From positions 1 through 62,248 of the forward strand of contig JAXLYX010000025.1 in the NCBI GenBank assembly GCA_046351215.1: a stretch of DNA of 62,248 nucleotides, written 5' to 3'. The notes beneath the pieces are model-generated. The model saw nothing but the letters and a program-made list of their open reading frames with translations, searched no databases and was not told the origin of the DNA. Positions within the stretch are counted from its first letter, which is position 1. The number at the start of each line of letters is the position of its first letter. Positions 16,375 to 25,315 of this stretch are shown here, piece by piece. A program made the translations under genes and the position numbers. This DNA comes from JAXLYX01 sp046351215. Lineage in GTDB: Bacteria; Myxococcota_A; Polyangia; Polyangiales; Houyiibacteriaceae.

Positions 16375-18015
16375 ATGGATGCTCAGCGGGTCATGAGCGC
16401 GTCGGAGGCGACGCTGCCGAAGCCGGTCACGATCGACTCGCTCGTCGAGCGGATCCTGGCACGTGCCGCGAAACATCCCGAGCGCATCGCGCTCGTCGAG
16501 ACGGGCGGTGCCATCCGTCGCGCGCTCTTCGGCAAGCCGCGGACGATCTCCTACGGGGAGCTCTCGAAGCGGATCCGTTCGGTGACGCACGGCCTCCGCA
16601 AGCGCGGCCTCGCCCCGGGCGATCGCGTGGTGTACGGCGTGCGCCCGGGTATCGACTCGTTCGTGCTGATCGCCGGCCTGCTCCGCGCCGGGGCGTCGGT
16701 GATCGCCGTCGATCCCGGCGTCGGCCCCGACCTCTTCCACCGCCGCATGCAGCTCGCGAAGCCGAGCTGGGTCGTCGCCGAGTCGATCTTCTTCGCGGCC
16801 GGCGCACCGGGTCCCGTCCGATGGGGCTTCGGCCAGGCGGGCCTCGCGCTCCCGGACGTCGGCGCGTTCGGGACCTCCTTCGTGCACGTCGGGCCGCGCC
16901 TGCCGGGCGTTCCCGCGAATTCGGTGCCGCAGGCCGAGCTCCTCGAGACCGAGCCCGTCGAGGAGGCGCTGCCCAGGCTCTCGCCCGAGCGCGTCGTGCT
17001 CACCATCTTCACCTCGGGGACCACCTCCGATCCGAAGGGGGTCGAGCACACGGCGAAGAGCCTCGGGACCGGCTCGAACCTGATCGCCGAGCTGATGGCG
17101 CTCCGGAACGACGACGTCGTCTACAGCACGCAGACGCATCAGATGCTCTCGGCGTTGCTCGCCGGCGCCCGCTGCGTGATCCCCCCGCTCCGGCCCGATC
17201 CGCGTCGCTTCGTCGCCGACGTCGAGCGACTCGGCGTCACGCATACCTACGGCGTCCCCTTCGAGGTCGCCCGCGTCGTCGACGAGCTCGAGAAGAACCG
17301 GAAGCGGCTGCCCGACTCGTTGCGCGTGATGATCCTCGGCAGCGCGCCGATCCACCGCTCCTTCCTCGGTCGGCTCCGCTCGGTGATCGGCGAGGACACG
17401 GACGTGCACTGCGCCTACGCGATGACGGAGATGCTCCCCGTCTCCGTGGTCGAGTCGCGCGAGAAGCTCGCGTACGAGGGCGGCGGGGATCTCGTCGGCC
17501 GTCCGGTGAAGGGAGCGTTCGTCGCGGTCGCCGAGGACGGCGAGCTGCACGTCACGGGCGAGAACCTCTGCCGCGGCTACCTCGGCAAGCTCGGCACCGC
17601 GTGGCACGGCTCGGGCGATCTCGCGCGCGTCGACGACGACGGGCGCATCGTCCTGCTCGGCCGCAAGAAGGACATGATCATCCGCGGCCACCACAACCTC
17701 TATCCCTCGCTCTACGAGGACAAGATCACCGCGCTGCCCGGCGTCTCGCGCTGCGCCTTCCTCGGCATCGACACCGAGGATCATGCCGACGAGCGCGTCG
17801 TGCTCGCGGTGGAGCCGCTCCCGGGGCGGGATCCCGAGGCCGTGCGGCTCGCCGTGCTCCGCGCGATCGACGACGGCTCGGCCGGTCTCGACACGTTCGC
17901 GAAGCCGGATCACGTCGTCGCCTGCGCCATGCCCCACGGCGGGCGCTCGAACAAGCTCGATCGCGTCCGACTTCGGAGCGAGATCGCGGAGAAGCTCGCC
18001 CATGGACGCCTCTGA
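16375..18015 (+). CDS. OleC-like fatty acyl-AMP ligase / beta-lactone synthetase
   Basis: A 546-residue ANL-superfamily adenylating enzyme. It has the P-loop FTSGTTSDPKGVEH (about 213-227), the aromatic/acidic A5 motif YAMTEM, the A7/A8 segments GSGDLARVDDDGRIVLLGRKKDMI, and a C-terminal Lys in SNKLDR. In the Ole pathway OleC converts a beta-hydroxy acid to a beta-lactone by adenylation. Length and the adjoining OleD-like gene support OleC over a simple fatty acyl-CoA ligase. A strong RBS (GGGGAGGAG) precedes the ATG. The last 14 nt overlap the OleD-like gene, so the two are translationally coupled. Confidence 0.85.
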   Translation: MDAQRVMSASEATLPKPVTIDSLVERILARAAKHPERIALVETGGAIRRALFGKPRTISYGELSKRIRSVTHGLRKRGLAPGDRVVYGVRPGIDSFVLIAGLLRAGASVIAVDPGVGPDLFHRRMQLAKPSWVVAESIFFAAGAPGPVRWGFGQAGLALPDVGAFGTSFVHVGPRLPGVPANSVPQAELLETEPVEEALPRLSPERVVLTIFTSGTTSDPKGVEHTAKSLGTGSNLIAELMALRNDDVVYSTQTHQMLSALLAGARCVIPPLRPDPRRFVADVERLGVTHTYGVPFEVARVVDELEKNRKRLPDSLRVMILGSAPIHRSFLGRLRSVIGEDTDVHCAYAMTEMLPVSVVESREKLAYEGGGDLVGRPVKGAFVAVAEDGELHVTGENLCRGYLGKLGTAWHGSGDLARVDDDGRIVLLGRKKDMIIRGHHNLYPSLYEDKITALPGVSRCAFLGIDTEDHADERVVLAVEPLPGRDPEAVRLAVLRAIDDGSAGLDTFAKPDHVVACAMPHGGRSNKLDRVRLRSEIAEKLAHGRL

Positions 18016-19036
18016 GCCCCTGCGCGGCCTGCGCATCGCCGTCACGGGCGCGAGCGGCTTCGTCGGGAGCCGTGCCGCACGGGCCCTCTTCGCGCTCGGC
18101 GCGGAGGTGCACGGCTTCGGCCGACGGGCCCTCGCGCCCGAGGCGCTCCCGGGGATCCGGTACCGTCGCTGGGACATCGCGGAGGGTCCGCTCGCCGACG
18201 CGCCCGCCGTCGATCTCGTCGTCCACTGCGCCGGCACGGTGACGGATTGGGGGACCCGCGAGGCCTTCGCACCCTGCCACGTGGACGGCACGAAGAACGT
18301 GCTCGTCTCCTTCCCGGAGCCTTCGCCGATCGTCCACGTCTCGACCGCCAGCGTGTACGACCCCTTCGTGTCGAAGTCCTACGTCACCGAGGACACGCCG
18401 CTGCCGACCCGCTACCTCAACGCCTACGCGGAGACGAAGGCCGAGGCGGAGCGCATCGTGCGCGCGCGGACACGCTCGATCGTGCTCCGCCCCCACGCGA
18501 TCTACGGGCCCGGCGACGAGATCCTCCTCCCGCGCATCCTCGAGGCGCATCGCCTCGGCACGCTGCTCGCCGTCGGCGACGGGACGAACCGCATCTCGCT
18601 GACGCACGTCGACAACCTCGTCGACGCGATCGTGCTCGCCTGCCGGAAGCTCGCGCGCGGCGGCGAGGGCGGCACCTACAACGTCGCGGACGCGGAGCCC
18701 GTCGTCCTCGACCAGGCGCTCCGCGCCGTGCTCCGAGCGACCGGCCTGCGGGAGCGCATCCTCTACGTGCCGCGCCCCGTGGGCTGGAACGTGGGGCACG
18801 TGCTCGAGACGGTCTTCGCGGCGGCGAACGCCCCGCGCGCCCCGAGGCTCACGCGCTACATCGTCGCGCAGCTCGCCTCGGAGTACACGCTCTCGCTCGA
18901 GAAGGCGAAGAACGAGCTCGGCTACGCGCCGACGCGGACGCTCTTCGACTTCCTCGCGTCGGGCGCGGTGGAGCGGCCGCGCACGCGCCGCACGCAGAGC
19001 GATTCGTACGCCGGGAACAGCACCTTGCGTCCGTAG
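18002..19036 (+). CDS. OleD-like NAD(P)-dependent epimerase/reductase
   Basis: A 344-residue extended SDR. The N-terminal nucleotide-binding motif is TGASGFVG, and the catalytic YAETK follows the STASVYDPF strand. HCAGTV and a C-terminal substrate lobe with TRYIVAQLASEYTLSLEKAKNELGYAPT are typical of the 3-beta-hydroxysteroid dehydrogenase/OleD group. OleD reduces the beta-keto acid made by OleA to a beta-hydroxy acid. The ATG lies 14 nt inside the end of the OleC-like gene. Its own 3' end overlaps the opposite-strand P450 gene by 115 bp, unusual for such compact coding. Confidence 0.87.
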   Translation: MDASEPLRGLRIAVTGASGFVGSRAARALFALGAEVHGFGRRALAPEALPGIRYRRWDIAEGPLADAPAVDLVVHCAGTVTDWGTREAFAPCHVDGTKNVLVSFPEPSPIVHVSTASVYDPFVSKSYVTEDTPLPTRYLNAYAETKAEAERIVRARTRSIVLRPHAIYGPGDEILLPRILEAHRLGTLLAVGDGTNRISLTHVDNLVDAIVLACRKLARGGEGGTYNVADAEPVVLDQALRAVLRATGLRERILYVPRPVGWNVGHVLETVFAAANAPRAPRLTRYIVAQLASEYTLSLEKAKNELGYAPTRTLFDFLASGAVERPRTRRTQSDSYAGNSTLRP

Positions 19037-20256
19037 GTCCTCCCCGTGACCTCGAGCTCGCCGGCGTCGAGCAGCGTCTCGAGGACGAGCTCGATCTCGC
19101 GACGCGCGAGCGAGAAGCCGAGGCAGAAGTGCGGGCCGTGGCCGAACCAGAGGTGCGCGAGGTCGCGGCCGATGTGGCGGTCGAGGTCGAATTCGCGCGG
19201 ATGCGCGCCGTAGGCCTTCGACCTCACGAGGTCGTACATGAAGACGACGACGCGCTCGTCCTTCTTCACCTTCTTGCCCGCGAGGAGCGTGTCCTCGGTC
19301 GCGCTGCGCGTCATCACCGGCACGGGGCTCGTGACGCGGATCCCCTCGTCGATCGCCTTCGGCAGCAGGAGTCGATCGGCGTTCACGCGCTCCCAATGCC
19401 CGCCGTCCATCAGGATCGCGGCGATGCGCGGGAGGGCCGAGGAGGTGGTCTCCATGCCCGCGAGGAAGAGCACGCCGATCACGCCGCGCGCCTCGTCGAA
19501 CGAGAGACCGAGCGAGCGCAGGCGACCCGGCACGCTCTCCTCGCCGCCGCGCTCGTACGCGTCCTTCGCGATGCGCGTGAGCTCGGCGAAGCGCGACTTC
19601 GCGAAGGCGAGGCGCTCGGGATCGAGCGTGCGTCCCGCGAGCGTGGCGACCGAGCCGAGCTCGACGCCCGTGCGGTAGAGGTCGAGGCAGGTCTCGTCCT
19701 CGCGACCCGCGGGGAGCTCCGCGCCGAGCATCGCGCAGACCATGCGTCCCGTGAGGATGCGCGCGAGCCGCGCGAGATCGAGCTCGCCTCCGGCCTCGAG
19801 GATCACGCGCGTCTCCTTCAGCTTCGGCTCGAAGACCTGACGCACGAGGTCGTGGACGAAGCGCGACGTGAAGAGGCCGGCGAGCCTTCCGCGGAGCGCG
19901 CGATGGTCCGGGCCCTCCATGTTGAGGAGCGCGTGCGGGCCCATCACCTCGGTGAGGATCGCGCCGACCGCGCCCGGGCCCGTCTTCGAGAAGCGGTCCG
20001 GATTCGAGAGGACCTCGCGGGCGACCTCCACGTCGGTCACGAAGGCGCCGATGCCGGGCACCCGGACGACGGGGCCGATCGTGGCGGCGAGCTCGCCGAG
20101 CGCGACCGGGATCGGATGCGAGGCGAGGTAGACGAGGCGCTCGTTCCTCCGGGCGCGCGCGCGGCCCACGGGAGGATCGCTGCTCGCGAGGTCGCGGACG
20201 TAGCCCGAGGCGACACGGGCGGCCGGCGCGAAGGGAAGGGCGGAAACGAGCTCCAT
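18922..20256 (-). CDS. Cytochrome P450
   Basis: A 444-residue soluble bacterial P450. The I-helix oxygen motif is AGMETTSSALP, the K-helix ExxR is EGIR, and the heme loop FGHGPHFCLGFSLA contains the cysteine ligand. The N-terminus has no membrane anchor. It is the last gene of the OleA-GT2-P450 operon: it starts 20 nt after the GT2 stop behind a strong RBS (GAGGAGG) 5 nt before the ATG. The final 115 bp run antisense through the end of the OleD-like gene, and the residues after VLFPAYESLC look like a non-conserved tail. A role in hydroxylating an Ole-type lipid is inference. Confidence 0.93.
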   Translation of the reverse strand: MELVSALPFAPAARVASGYVRDLASSDPPVGRARARRNERLVYLASHPIPVALGELAATIGPVVRVPGIGAFVTDVEVAREVLSNPDRFSKTGPGAVGAILTEVMGPHALLNMEGPDHRALRGRLAGLFTSRFVHDLVRQVFEPKLKETRVILEAGGELDLARLARILTGRMVCAMLGAELPAGREDETCLDLYRTGVELGSVATLAGRTLDPERLAFAKSRFAELTRIAKDAYERGGEESVPGRLRSLGLSFDEARGVIGVLFLAGMETTSSALPRIAAILMDGGHWERVNADRLLLPKAIDEGIRVTSPVPVMTRSATEDTLLAGKKVKKDERVVVFMYDLVRSKAYGAHPREFDLDRHIGRDLAHLWFGHGPHFCLGFSLARREIELVLETLLDAGELEVTGRTYGRKVLFPAYESLCVRRVRGRSTAPDARKSKSVRVGA

Positions 20257-20275
20257 GGGCGACCTCCTCGGGGCT

Positions 20276-21052
20276 TCAGCGGATGTCGACGGTGACGGGG
20301 CGGTACTTGCGGTTCCAGTACCAGAGCAGCGTGTTGCGGAAGCCGTAGTGCTGGACCCGACGCGTCGACTGGTAGACGACGACGTCACGCCGCTTCGCGA
20401 TTCGATCCGTCAGCTTCCGGATCCGGTTCTGGAGGGCGCGATCGTCGTTGTCGTCCTCGATCGCGATGCGCGGGAAGCCGCCGGAGGCGAGGTAGAGCTC
20501 GGCCGTGGTCGCGAGGTTCCCGCCGCCCGCCATCACGTAGGGCCCGCGGAATTCCGGCCCGCGGTTGTGCGAGAGGTAGGGCGAGACGGCGGCCATCAGC
20601 TCCGTCAGCGCCGTGAGCACGACGTGATCGACGAGCGGGAGCTCGTAGTCGTCCGTGCGGTGTCCGATGTGGCCCGCGAGGAACTCGATCCCGTCGCCGA
20701 AGGCGTGCTTGATGTTCTCGATCCAATCGGGGCGGGGGATGCAATCCCCGTCCGTGCGCGCGATGTGCGTCGCCCCGTGCTCGATCGCGTAGCGGAAGCC
20801 CGTGTCCGCCGCGGCGCCCGTGCCCTTCTGCGGCTCGTGCACGAGGTGCAGATCGAGCGAGGGATGCTCCTCGGCGAACGCGCGGACGACGTCGCTCGTG
20901 GCATCCGTGCTCGCGTTGTCGACGACGACCAGGGAGAAGCGCCGATCGCCCTGCGCGTGGAGCGCGTCGAGCGTGGCGCGGAGCCCCTTCGCCTCGTTGA
21001 AGCAGGGGATCACGACCCAGAGCGATCCGGGCTCGACTCTCTTCTTCCGCAT
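20276..21052 (-). CDS. Family 2 glycosyltransferase
   Basis: A 258-residue GT-A enzyme. The N-terminus has VVIPCFNEAKGLRATLDAL, then VVDNASTDATSDVV, and the metal-binding DGDCIP in place of DxD. An EDDNDDRALQNR segment sits where the ED catalytic pair of GT2 enzymes lies. No membrane segments are present, so it should be soluble or peripheral. It starts 13 nt after the ketosynthase stop with an RBS (GGGAGGG), and its stop is 20 nt before the P450 start, so it is inside the operon. The sugar donor and acceptor are unknown; position suggests the lipid product of this cluster as acceptor. Confidence 0.9.
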   Translation of the reverse strand: MRKKRVEPGSLWVVIPCFNEAKGLRATLDALHAQGDRRFSLVVVDNASTDATSDVVRAFAEEHPSLDLHLVHEPQKGTGAAADTGFRYAIEHGATHIARTDGDCIPRPDWIENIKHAFGDGIEFLAGHIGHRTDDYELPLVDHVVLTALTELMAAVSPYLSHNRGPEFRGPYVMAGGGNLATTAELYLASGGFPRIAIEDDNDDRALQNRIRKLTDRIAKRRDVVVYQSTRRVQHYGFRNTLLWYWNRKYRPVTVDIR

Positions 21053-21064
21053 CGATCCCTCCCC

Positions 21065-22174
21065 TCAGAGCCGCGCGAGCATCACGCCCACGGAGAGGCC
21101 TCCCCCGAGGCCCGCGAACATCACGTCGTCGCCCGGTCCGACCCAGCCGCGCTCCATCGCCAACGCGAGCTGCGTCGGCATCGTGGCGGAGGCGATGTTC
21201 CCGAGCTCGGGCACGGTGAGCACGATCTTCTCGCGCGGGATCTCCGTGGATCGCAGGAAGATCTCGAGGAAGGGTCCCGTGACCTGGTGGCAGAAGATGC
21301 GGCGGAAGTCCTCGTAGCGCGTGCCGGTGGCGGCGAGCGCGTCGCGGATGAAGTCGGGCCCGAGGCTGACGAAGGCGTCGCGCAGGCGCGTCCCGTCCCC
21401 CTGGAAGTAGGAGAACTCGTCGCCGCGCGGATGCATCGTGCCGCCGCCCGGGAGCGTCGCGATCGACCAATGCTCGCTCGAGGCGCGGAAGTCCTGGAAG
21501 AAGATGCCCTCGGACTCGGGGTCGTAGGCGAGGAAGACGGCCGCACCCGCGTCGCCCATCGTGTAGCCGGCCGCGCCCGCGAAGAGGTCCTTCCAGCCCT
21601 CGACCTGGAAGCGCACGGCCCGAGACGGACACTCGCCGGTGACGACGAGCGCGGTGCGGTAGGCGCCGCTCGCGAGCAGCGAGGTCGCGACCTGCATGCC
21701 GTTCAGCCAGCTGTTGCAGGCGTTCTTCACGTCGAAGACCGGACAGCGCAGCCCGAGCTTCGCGGCGACGATGTGCGCGGTCGCCGGCTCGATCAGGTCC
21801 TGCGACGCGGAGCCGAAGATCAGGAGGTCGACGTCCGAGGCCGTCGCGTTCGCACGGGCGAGCGCCTGGGCCGCCGCACGCGTCGCGAGATCGGAGGCCT
21901 GCTCGTCGGCCTTCGAGTAGTGGCGGAAGTCGATGCCCGTGTGGGTCTTCACGAGCCCGCGTCGGATGCGGAACCCGGGGCTCGCTTCCTCGATCCGATC
22001 CTCGATGTCGGCGCTCGAGACGCGTTGCTCCGGCAGGTAGGCGCCGGCCGAGACGATGCGCACGTGCGATGGACGCTTGCGAGCGATCCCCCGCGCGCCG
22101 GAAACCTTCGGCCGCGCCGCGGTCCCCACCGCACCCCTCGCAGCGAATCGGTCGTTCTCGCGGAACGGCTCCAT
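21065..22174 (-). CDS. OleA-like 3-oxoacyl-ACP synthase III
   Basis: A 369-residue thiolase-fold ketosynthase. The catalytic triad is complete: Cys153 in VKNACNSWLNGM, His in IFCHQVTG and Asn in ELGNIASATMP. The fold looks like KAS III/OleA rather than KAS I/II. It carries an N-terminal extension of about 37 residues before the first strand (HVRIVSAGAYLPE). OleA joins two fatty acyl-CoAs head to head; FabH-like condensation with a malonyl group is the main alternative. The ATG at 22174 has an AGGAG RBS at about 7 nt; an in-frame upstream extension to 22243 is not supported. First gene of the GT2-P450 operon. Confidence 0.85.
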   Translation of the reverse strand: MEPFRENDRFAARGAVGTAARPKVSGARGIARKRPSHVRIVSAGAYLPEQRVSSADIEDRIEEASPGFRIRRGLVKTHTGIDFRHYSKADEQASDLATRAAAQALARANATASDVDLLIFGSASQDLIEPATAHIVAAKLGLRCPVFDVKNACNSWLNGMQVATSLLASGAYRTALVVTGECPSRAVRFQVEGWKDLFAGAAGYTMGDAGAAVFLAYDPESEGIFFQDFRASSEHWSIATLPGGGTMHPRGDEFSYFQGDGTRLRDAFVSLGPDFIRDALAATGTRYEDFRRIFCHQVTGPFLEIFLRSTEIPREKIVLTVPELGNIASATMPTQLALAMERGWVGPGDDVMFAGLGGGLSVGVMLARL

Positions 22175-22373
22175 GTGCAGCTCCTGGCTCGCGCCCCTTG
22201 TCGCCGGGAGGATCTCTCCCGACCCTTCCCGACACGAGAGCACAAGCTACGAAGGGGGCTCGGCGATCGGAAGACGGCGATAGGAACCGATCGCGCCAAA
22301 TCGTTGGTCGAACGTGCCGTTCCCCTCACCCGGGAGGGTGTTCGGGTACATACGCTCGCAGGCGGGAACCGCC

Positions 22374-22387
22374 GGTTTCTGTATGCT
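22374..22387 (+). promoter_or_regulatory. Extended -10-like promoter before crotonase gene
   Basis: GGTTTCTGTATGCT ends in TATGCT, 6 nt before the ATG of the enoyl-CoA hydratase gene. The same string with one change (GGTTTCTGTATGTT) occurs at 35495-35508 in another intergenic region. No convincing -35 is seen, so this may be an extended -10 promoter giving a leaderless mRNA. Confidence 0.4.
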
Positions 22388-22393
22388 GGCCGA

Positions 22394-23065
22394 ATGAGCC
22401 TCGTCTCGACCTCTCGACCGGCCGATTCCGTCATTCGTCTCTCGCTCGACCGACGCGAGAAGAAGAACGCCCTCTCGATCGCCCTCCGCGACGCGATCTC
22501 GGACGCGCTCGACCGCCTCCGCGACGACGCCTCGGTGAAGGTCGTCGTGATCACGGGAGGCGAAGGGATCTTCAGCGCGGGCTTCGACCTCGGCGAATTC
22601 CAGAAGTGCGCGGAGCCCGAGTTCGCGAAGACGCTCTGGGCCTCGAGCGATCGCTACCACCGCACGCTGCTCGAGTTCCCCCTGCCGACGATCGCGGCCG
22701 TCGACGGACCGGCCCTCGGCGGCGGCTTCGACACCGCCGTGCTCTGCGACCTCCGCGTGATCTCGAGCCGTGCGCGCTTCGGGCATCCCGAGGCGGCGTT
22801 CTCCGACGTCGTCTACACGCCGCTCCACGACCTCGTCGGCGGCGCGATCGCCCGCGACCTCTGCCTCACGGGACGCACGATCGACGCGGAGGAGGCCGTG
22901 CGCCTCGGCCTCGCCTCGCGCGTGGTCGCGCCCGAGGACCTCGACCGCGTCGCGATCGAGACCGCGTCGCTCGTCGCGCGCGCCCCGAGGGACGTGCTGC
23001 TCCGGACCAAGGCGAAGATCGTCGCGCGGGCGGGGATCGCGTTCCGCGAGACGCTCGCGCTCTGA
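22394..23065 (+). CDS. Enoyl-CoA hydratase/isomerase (crotonase family)
   Basis: A 223-residue crotonase-fold protein, short for the family because the C-terminal trimerisation helices are reduced. The oxyanion-hole strand is FSAGFDLGEF and the second is DGPALGGGFDTAVLCD. At the position of the first catalytic Glu of true hydratases (GGGCE) this protein has Asp (GGGFD). The second Glu is kept in FGHPEAAF. It may therefore be a hydratase with altered rate or a related isomerase/hydrolase. It is divergent from the OleA-like gene with a 219-bp shared upstream region, which suggests a link to acyl-CoA metabolism. Confidence 0.92.
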   Translation: MSLVSTSRPADSVIRLSLDRREKKNALSIALRDAISDALDRLRDDASVKVVVITGGEGIFSAGFDLGEFQKCAEPEFAKTLWASSDRYHRTLLEFPLPTIAAVDGPALGGGFDTAVLCDLRVISSRARFGHPEAAFSDVVYTPLHDLVGGAIARDLCLTGRTIDAEEAVRLGLASRVVAPEDLDRVAIETASLVARAPRDVLLRTKAKIVARAGIAFRETLAL

Positions 23066-23094
23066 CGCGCCTTCGCCACGCCCTCGCGGGGAGC

Positions 23095-25221
23095 CTAGCC
23101 GCGCTCCGAGGGGGAGCCGACCGCCGCCCCGACGTCCGAGTCCAGACGCGCCCGGACGGCGTTCGCCAGCGTCGCGGCCGTGAAGGGCTTGTGGAGGAAG
23201 GCCGCGTCCTCGTTCCGGACGTCGTCGCGGACGATGGCATCGTCCGTGTAGCCGGACATGTAGAGCACCTTCGTCTCGGGTCGCAGGCGCACGAGCGCTT
23301 CCGCGACCTCCCGACCGCCGATCCCCGGCATCACGAGATCCGAGAGCAGGAGATCGATGCGGCCCGGATGGTGGGTCGCGAGGTCGAGGGCCGCCTGGCC
23401 GTTCGACGCGACGAGCACCCGATAGCCCTGGTGTTCGAGGAGATCGCGGGCGATCGAGCGGACGTCGTCGTCGTCCTCGACGACGGGGATCGTCTCGGTG
23501 CCACGCGTCGGCCGCGCTCCGGCCGTCACCACGGGCGGCGTGGAGTCCCGACGATCCGCGAGCACGGTCGGGAAGTGGAGTCGGAACGTGGCGCCCCCGC
23601 CCGGCTCGCTCGACACGGTGATGAATCCACCGCTCTGCTCGACGATGCCGTAGACGGTCGAGAGGCCGAGCCCGGTTCCCTTCCCCGGCTCCTTGGTGGT
23701 GAAGAACGGCTCGAAGATCCGCGCCGCGGTGGCGGCATCCATCCCCAGCCCGTCGTCGCTCACCGTGAGTCGCACGTAGGAGCCGGGGTTCGCGCCCGCG
23801 TGCCGTGTCGCTTCCCCTGCATCGAGGACGACCGTCTCCGTGACGAGCCGCAGCGTTCCACCGCGCGGCATGGCGTCCCGTGCGTTGACGGCGAGATTCA
23901 CGATCACTTGTTCGATCTGACCCGGATCGGCATGGATCGTCGCGCCCGCGCTGCCGTCGCCGAGACACTCGATGGCGATGTGCTCTCCGAGCACGCGACG
24001 CAGCATCGGGACGAGCCCGGCCACCACCTCCGCGAGGTCCAGGGTCTTCGGCGCGAGGACCTGTCGCCGACTGAACGCGAGGAGCTGCCGCGTGAGGGCC
24101 GTCGCGGTCTCGCCGGCCTTGCGGATCTGCTCCACGGGATGACGAAGCGGGGACGCCTCCGGCAAGGCGTCGAGCACGAGGTTGCTGCAGACGCCGATCA
24201 CCGTGAGGAGGTTGTTGAAGTCGTGCGCGATGCCCCCGGCGAGCTGACCCACGGCTTCCATCTTCTGCGACTGACGGAGCTGCTCCTCGCTCGCGCGGAG
24301 GGCGGCCTCCGCTCGCTTCCGCTCGTCGATGTCCTCGACCATGGTCACGGTCCGGATCCGACGCTCCGCCGAGGCCGGCAGGGTGGAGGAACGGAGTCGG
24401 GCCCAGAGCTCGGTGCCGTCCTTCCGCACGTAGCGCTTCTCGAATTCGAACGACTCGATCTCTCCTCCCTGCATCTTGCGGAGCAGCTCGTGACTCTCGG
24501 CGACGTCGTCCGGATGCGTGAGGTCGGCGAAGCGCATGCGCCGCAGCTCCTCCTCGGAGTAGCCCGTCATGCGGCAGAACGCCGGATTCGCGCGTAGGAA
24601 GGTGCCGTCGGCGTCGACGCTCACGATGCCGACCGGTACGCGCTCGTAGATGGTCCGGTAGGCCTCCTCGCTCGTGGCGAGAGCCTCTTCGGCCAGATTC
24701 CGCTCCATGGCGATCGCGGCCAGGCGACCCGCGACCGTGATGAGCTCGAGGTCCGTCGGAGTCGGTGCGCGAGGGGCGCGGTAGTACATCGCGAAGGTGC
24801 CGAGCACCTTCCCCGACGCGGAGAGGATCGGCTCCGACCAGCACGCGCGGAGGCCGAATGGGAGCGCGACGGATCGGTAGAGATCCCAGAGGGGGTCCGT
24901 GGCGATGTCCTCGACGACGACGCGGCGACGGAGATAGGCGGCCGTGCCGCAGGAGCCGGCCTGCGGGCCGATCGGCGATCCGTCGATGGCCCGGAGATAG
25001 GCGTCGGGGAGGTGCGGACCGGTCGCGTGGCGGACGTGGAGGCCTTCGGCGTCGAGCTGCAGCACCGAGCCGATCATCTCGGGGCTCATCGCTTCGATGC
25101 CCACGATCAGCCGTTCGAGGGTCTGCCCGAGGCTCGCCCCGGTCGAGATCAGGGAGAGGACCTCGTGCTGGACCTGTTCGATCGTCGTCGGGCTTCCCAC
25201 GGCCTCGCGCGCTCCCGTCAT
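23095..25221 (-). CDS. Hybrid sensor histidine kinase (GAF-PAS-HisKA-HATPase-REC)
   Basis: A 708-residue cytosolic sensor. Domains run in order: GAF (about 20-175), PAS/PAC (about 185-310, ANPAFCRMTGYSEEEL), HisKA with phospho-His in GGIAHDFNNLLT, HATPase with NLAVNARDAMP, DDGLGMD and GKGTGLGLSTVYGIVEQSGG, and a C-terminal receiver (about 580-700) with phospho-acceptor Asp in LLLSDLVMPG and the conserved KPF. No membrane segment is visible, so the signal is intracellular. The ATG at 25221 lies 7 nt after a GAGGGGG RBS. No output regulator is adjacent. Confidence 0.95.
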   Translation of the reverse strand: MTGAREAVGSPTTIEQVQHEVLSLISTGASLGQTLERLIVGIEAMSPEMIGSVLQLDAEGLHVRHATGPHLPDAYLRAIDGSPIGPQAGSCGTAAYLRRRVVVEDIATDPLWDLYRSVALPFGLRACWSEPILSASGKVLGTFAMYYRAPRAPTPTDLELITVAGRLAAIAMERNLAEEALATSEEAYRTIYERVPVGIVSVDADGTFLRANPAFCRMTGYSEEELRRMRFADLTHPDDVAESHELLRKMQGGEIESFEFEKRYVRKDGTELWARLRSSTLPASAERRIRTVTMVEDIDERKRAEAALRASEEQLRQSQKMEAVGQLAGGIAHDFNNLLTVIGVCSNLVLDALPEASPLRHPVEQIRKAGETATALTRQLLAFSRRQVLAPKTLDLAEVVAGLVPMLRRVLGEHIAIECLGDGSAGATIHADPGQIEQVIVNLAVNARDAMPRGGTLRLVTETVVLDAGEATRHAGANPGSYVRLTVSDDGLGMDAATAARIFEPFFTTKEPGKGTGLGLSTVYGIVEQSGGFITVSSEPGGGATFRLHFPTVLADRRDSTPPVVTAGARPTRGTETIPVVEDDDDVRSIARDLLEHQGYRVLVASNGQAALDLATHHPGRIDLLLSDLVMPGIGGREVAEALVRLRPETKVLYMSGYTDDAIVRDDVRNEDAAFLHKPFTAATLANAVRARLDSDVGAAVGSPSERG

Positions 25222-25315
25222 CCGGCCCCCCTCGGGAACGAGGGTACACCCGAGAGCTCGGGTCCGGCATCGTGCGGGCGGCGTAGGGGTGGCCGGGGCC
25301 GCCGAGCGGAGCGCG

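Noticed and set aside
22247..25270. 1,007-codon minus-strand frame over the histidine kinase and crotonase genes
   Set aside because: It lies in the wrong frame of the kinase and antisense to the crotonase, with Arg/Pro-rich sequence and no family features.
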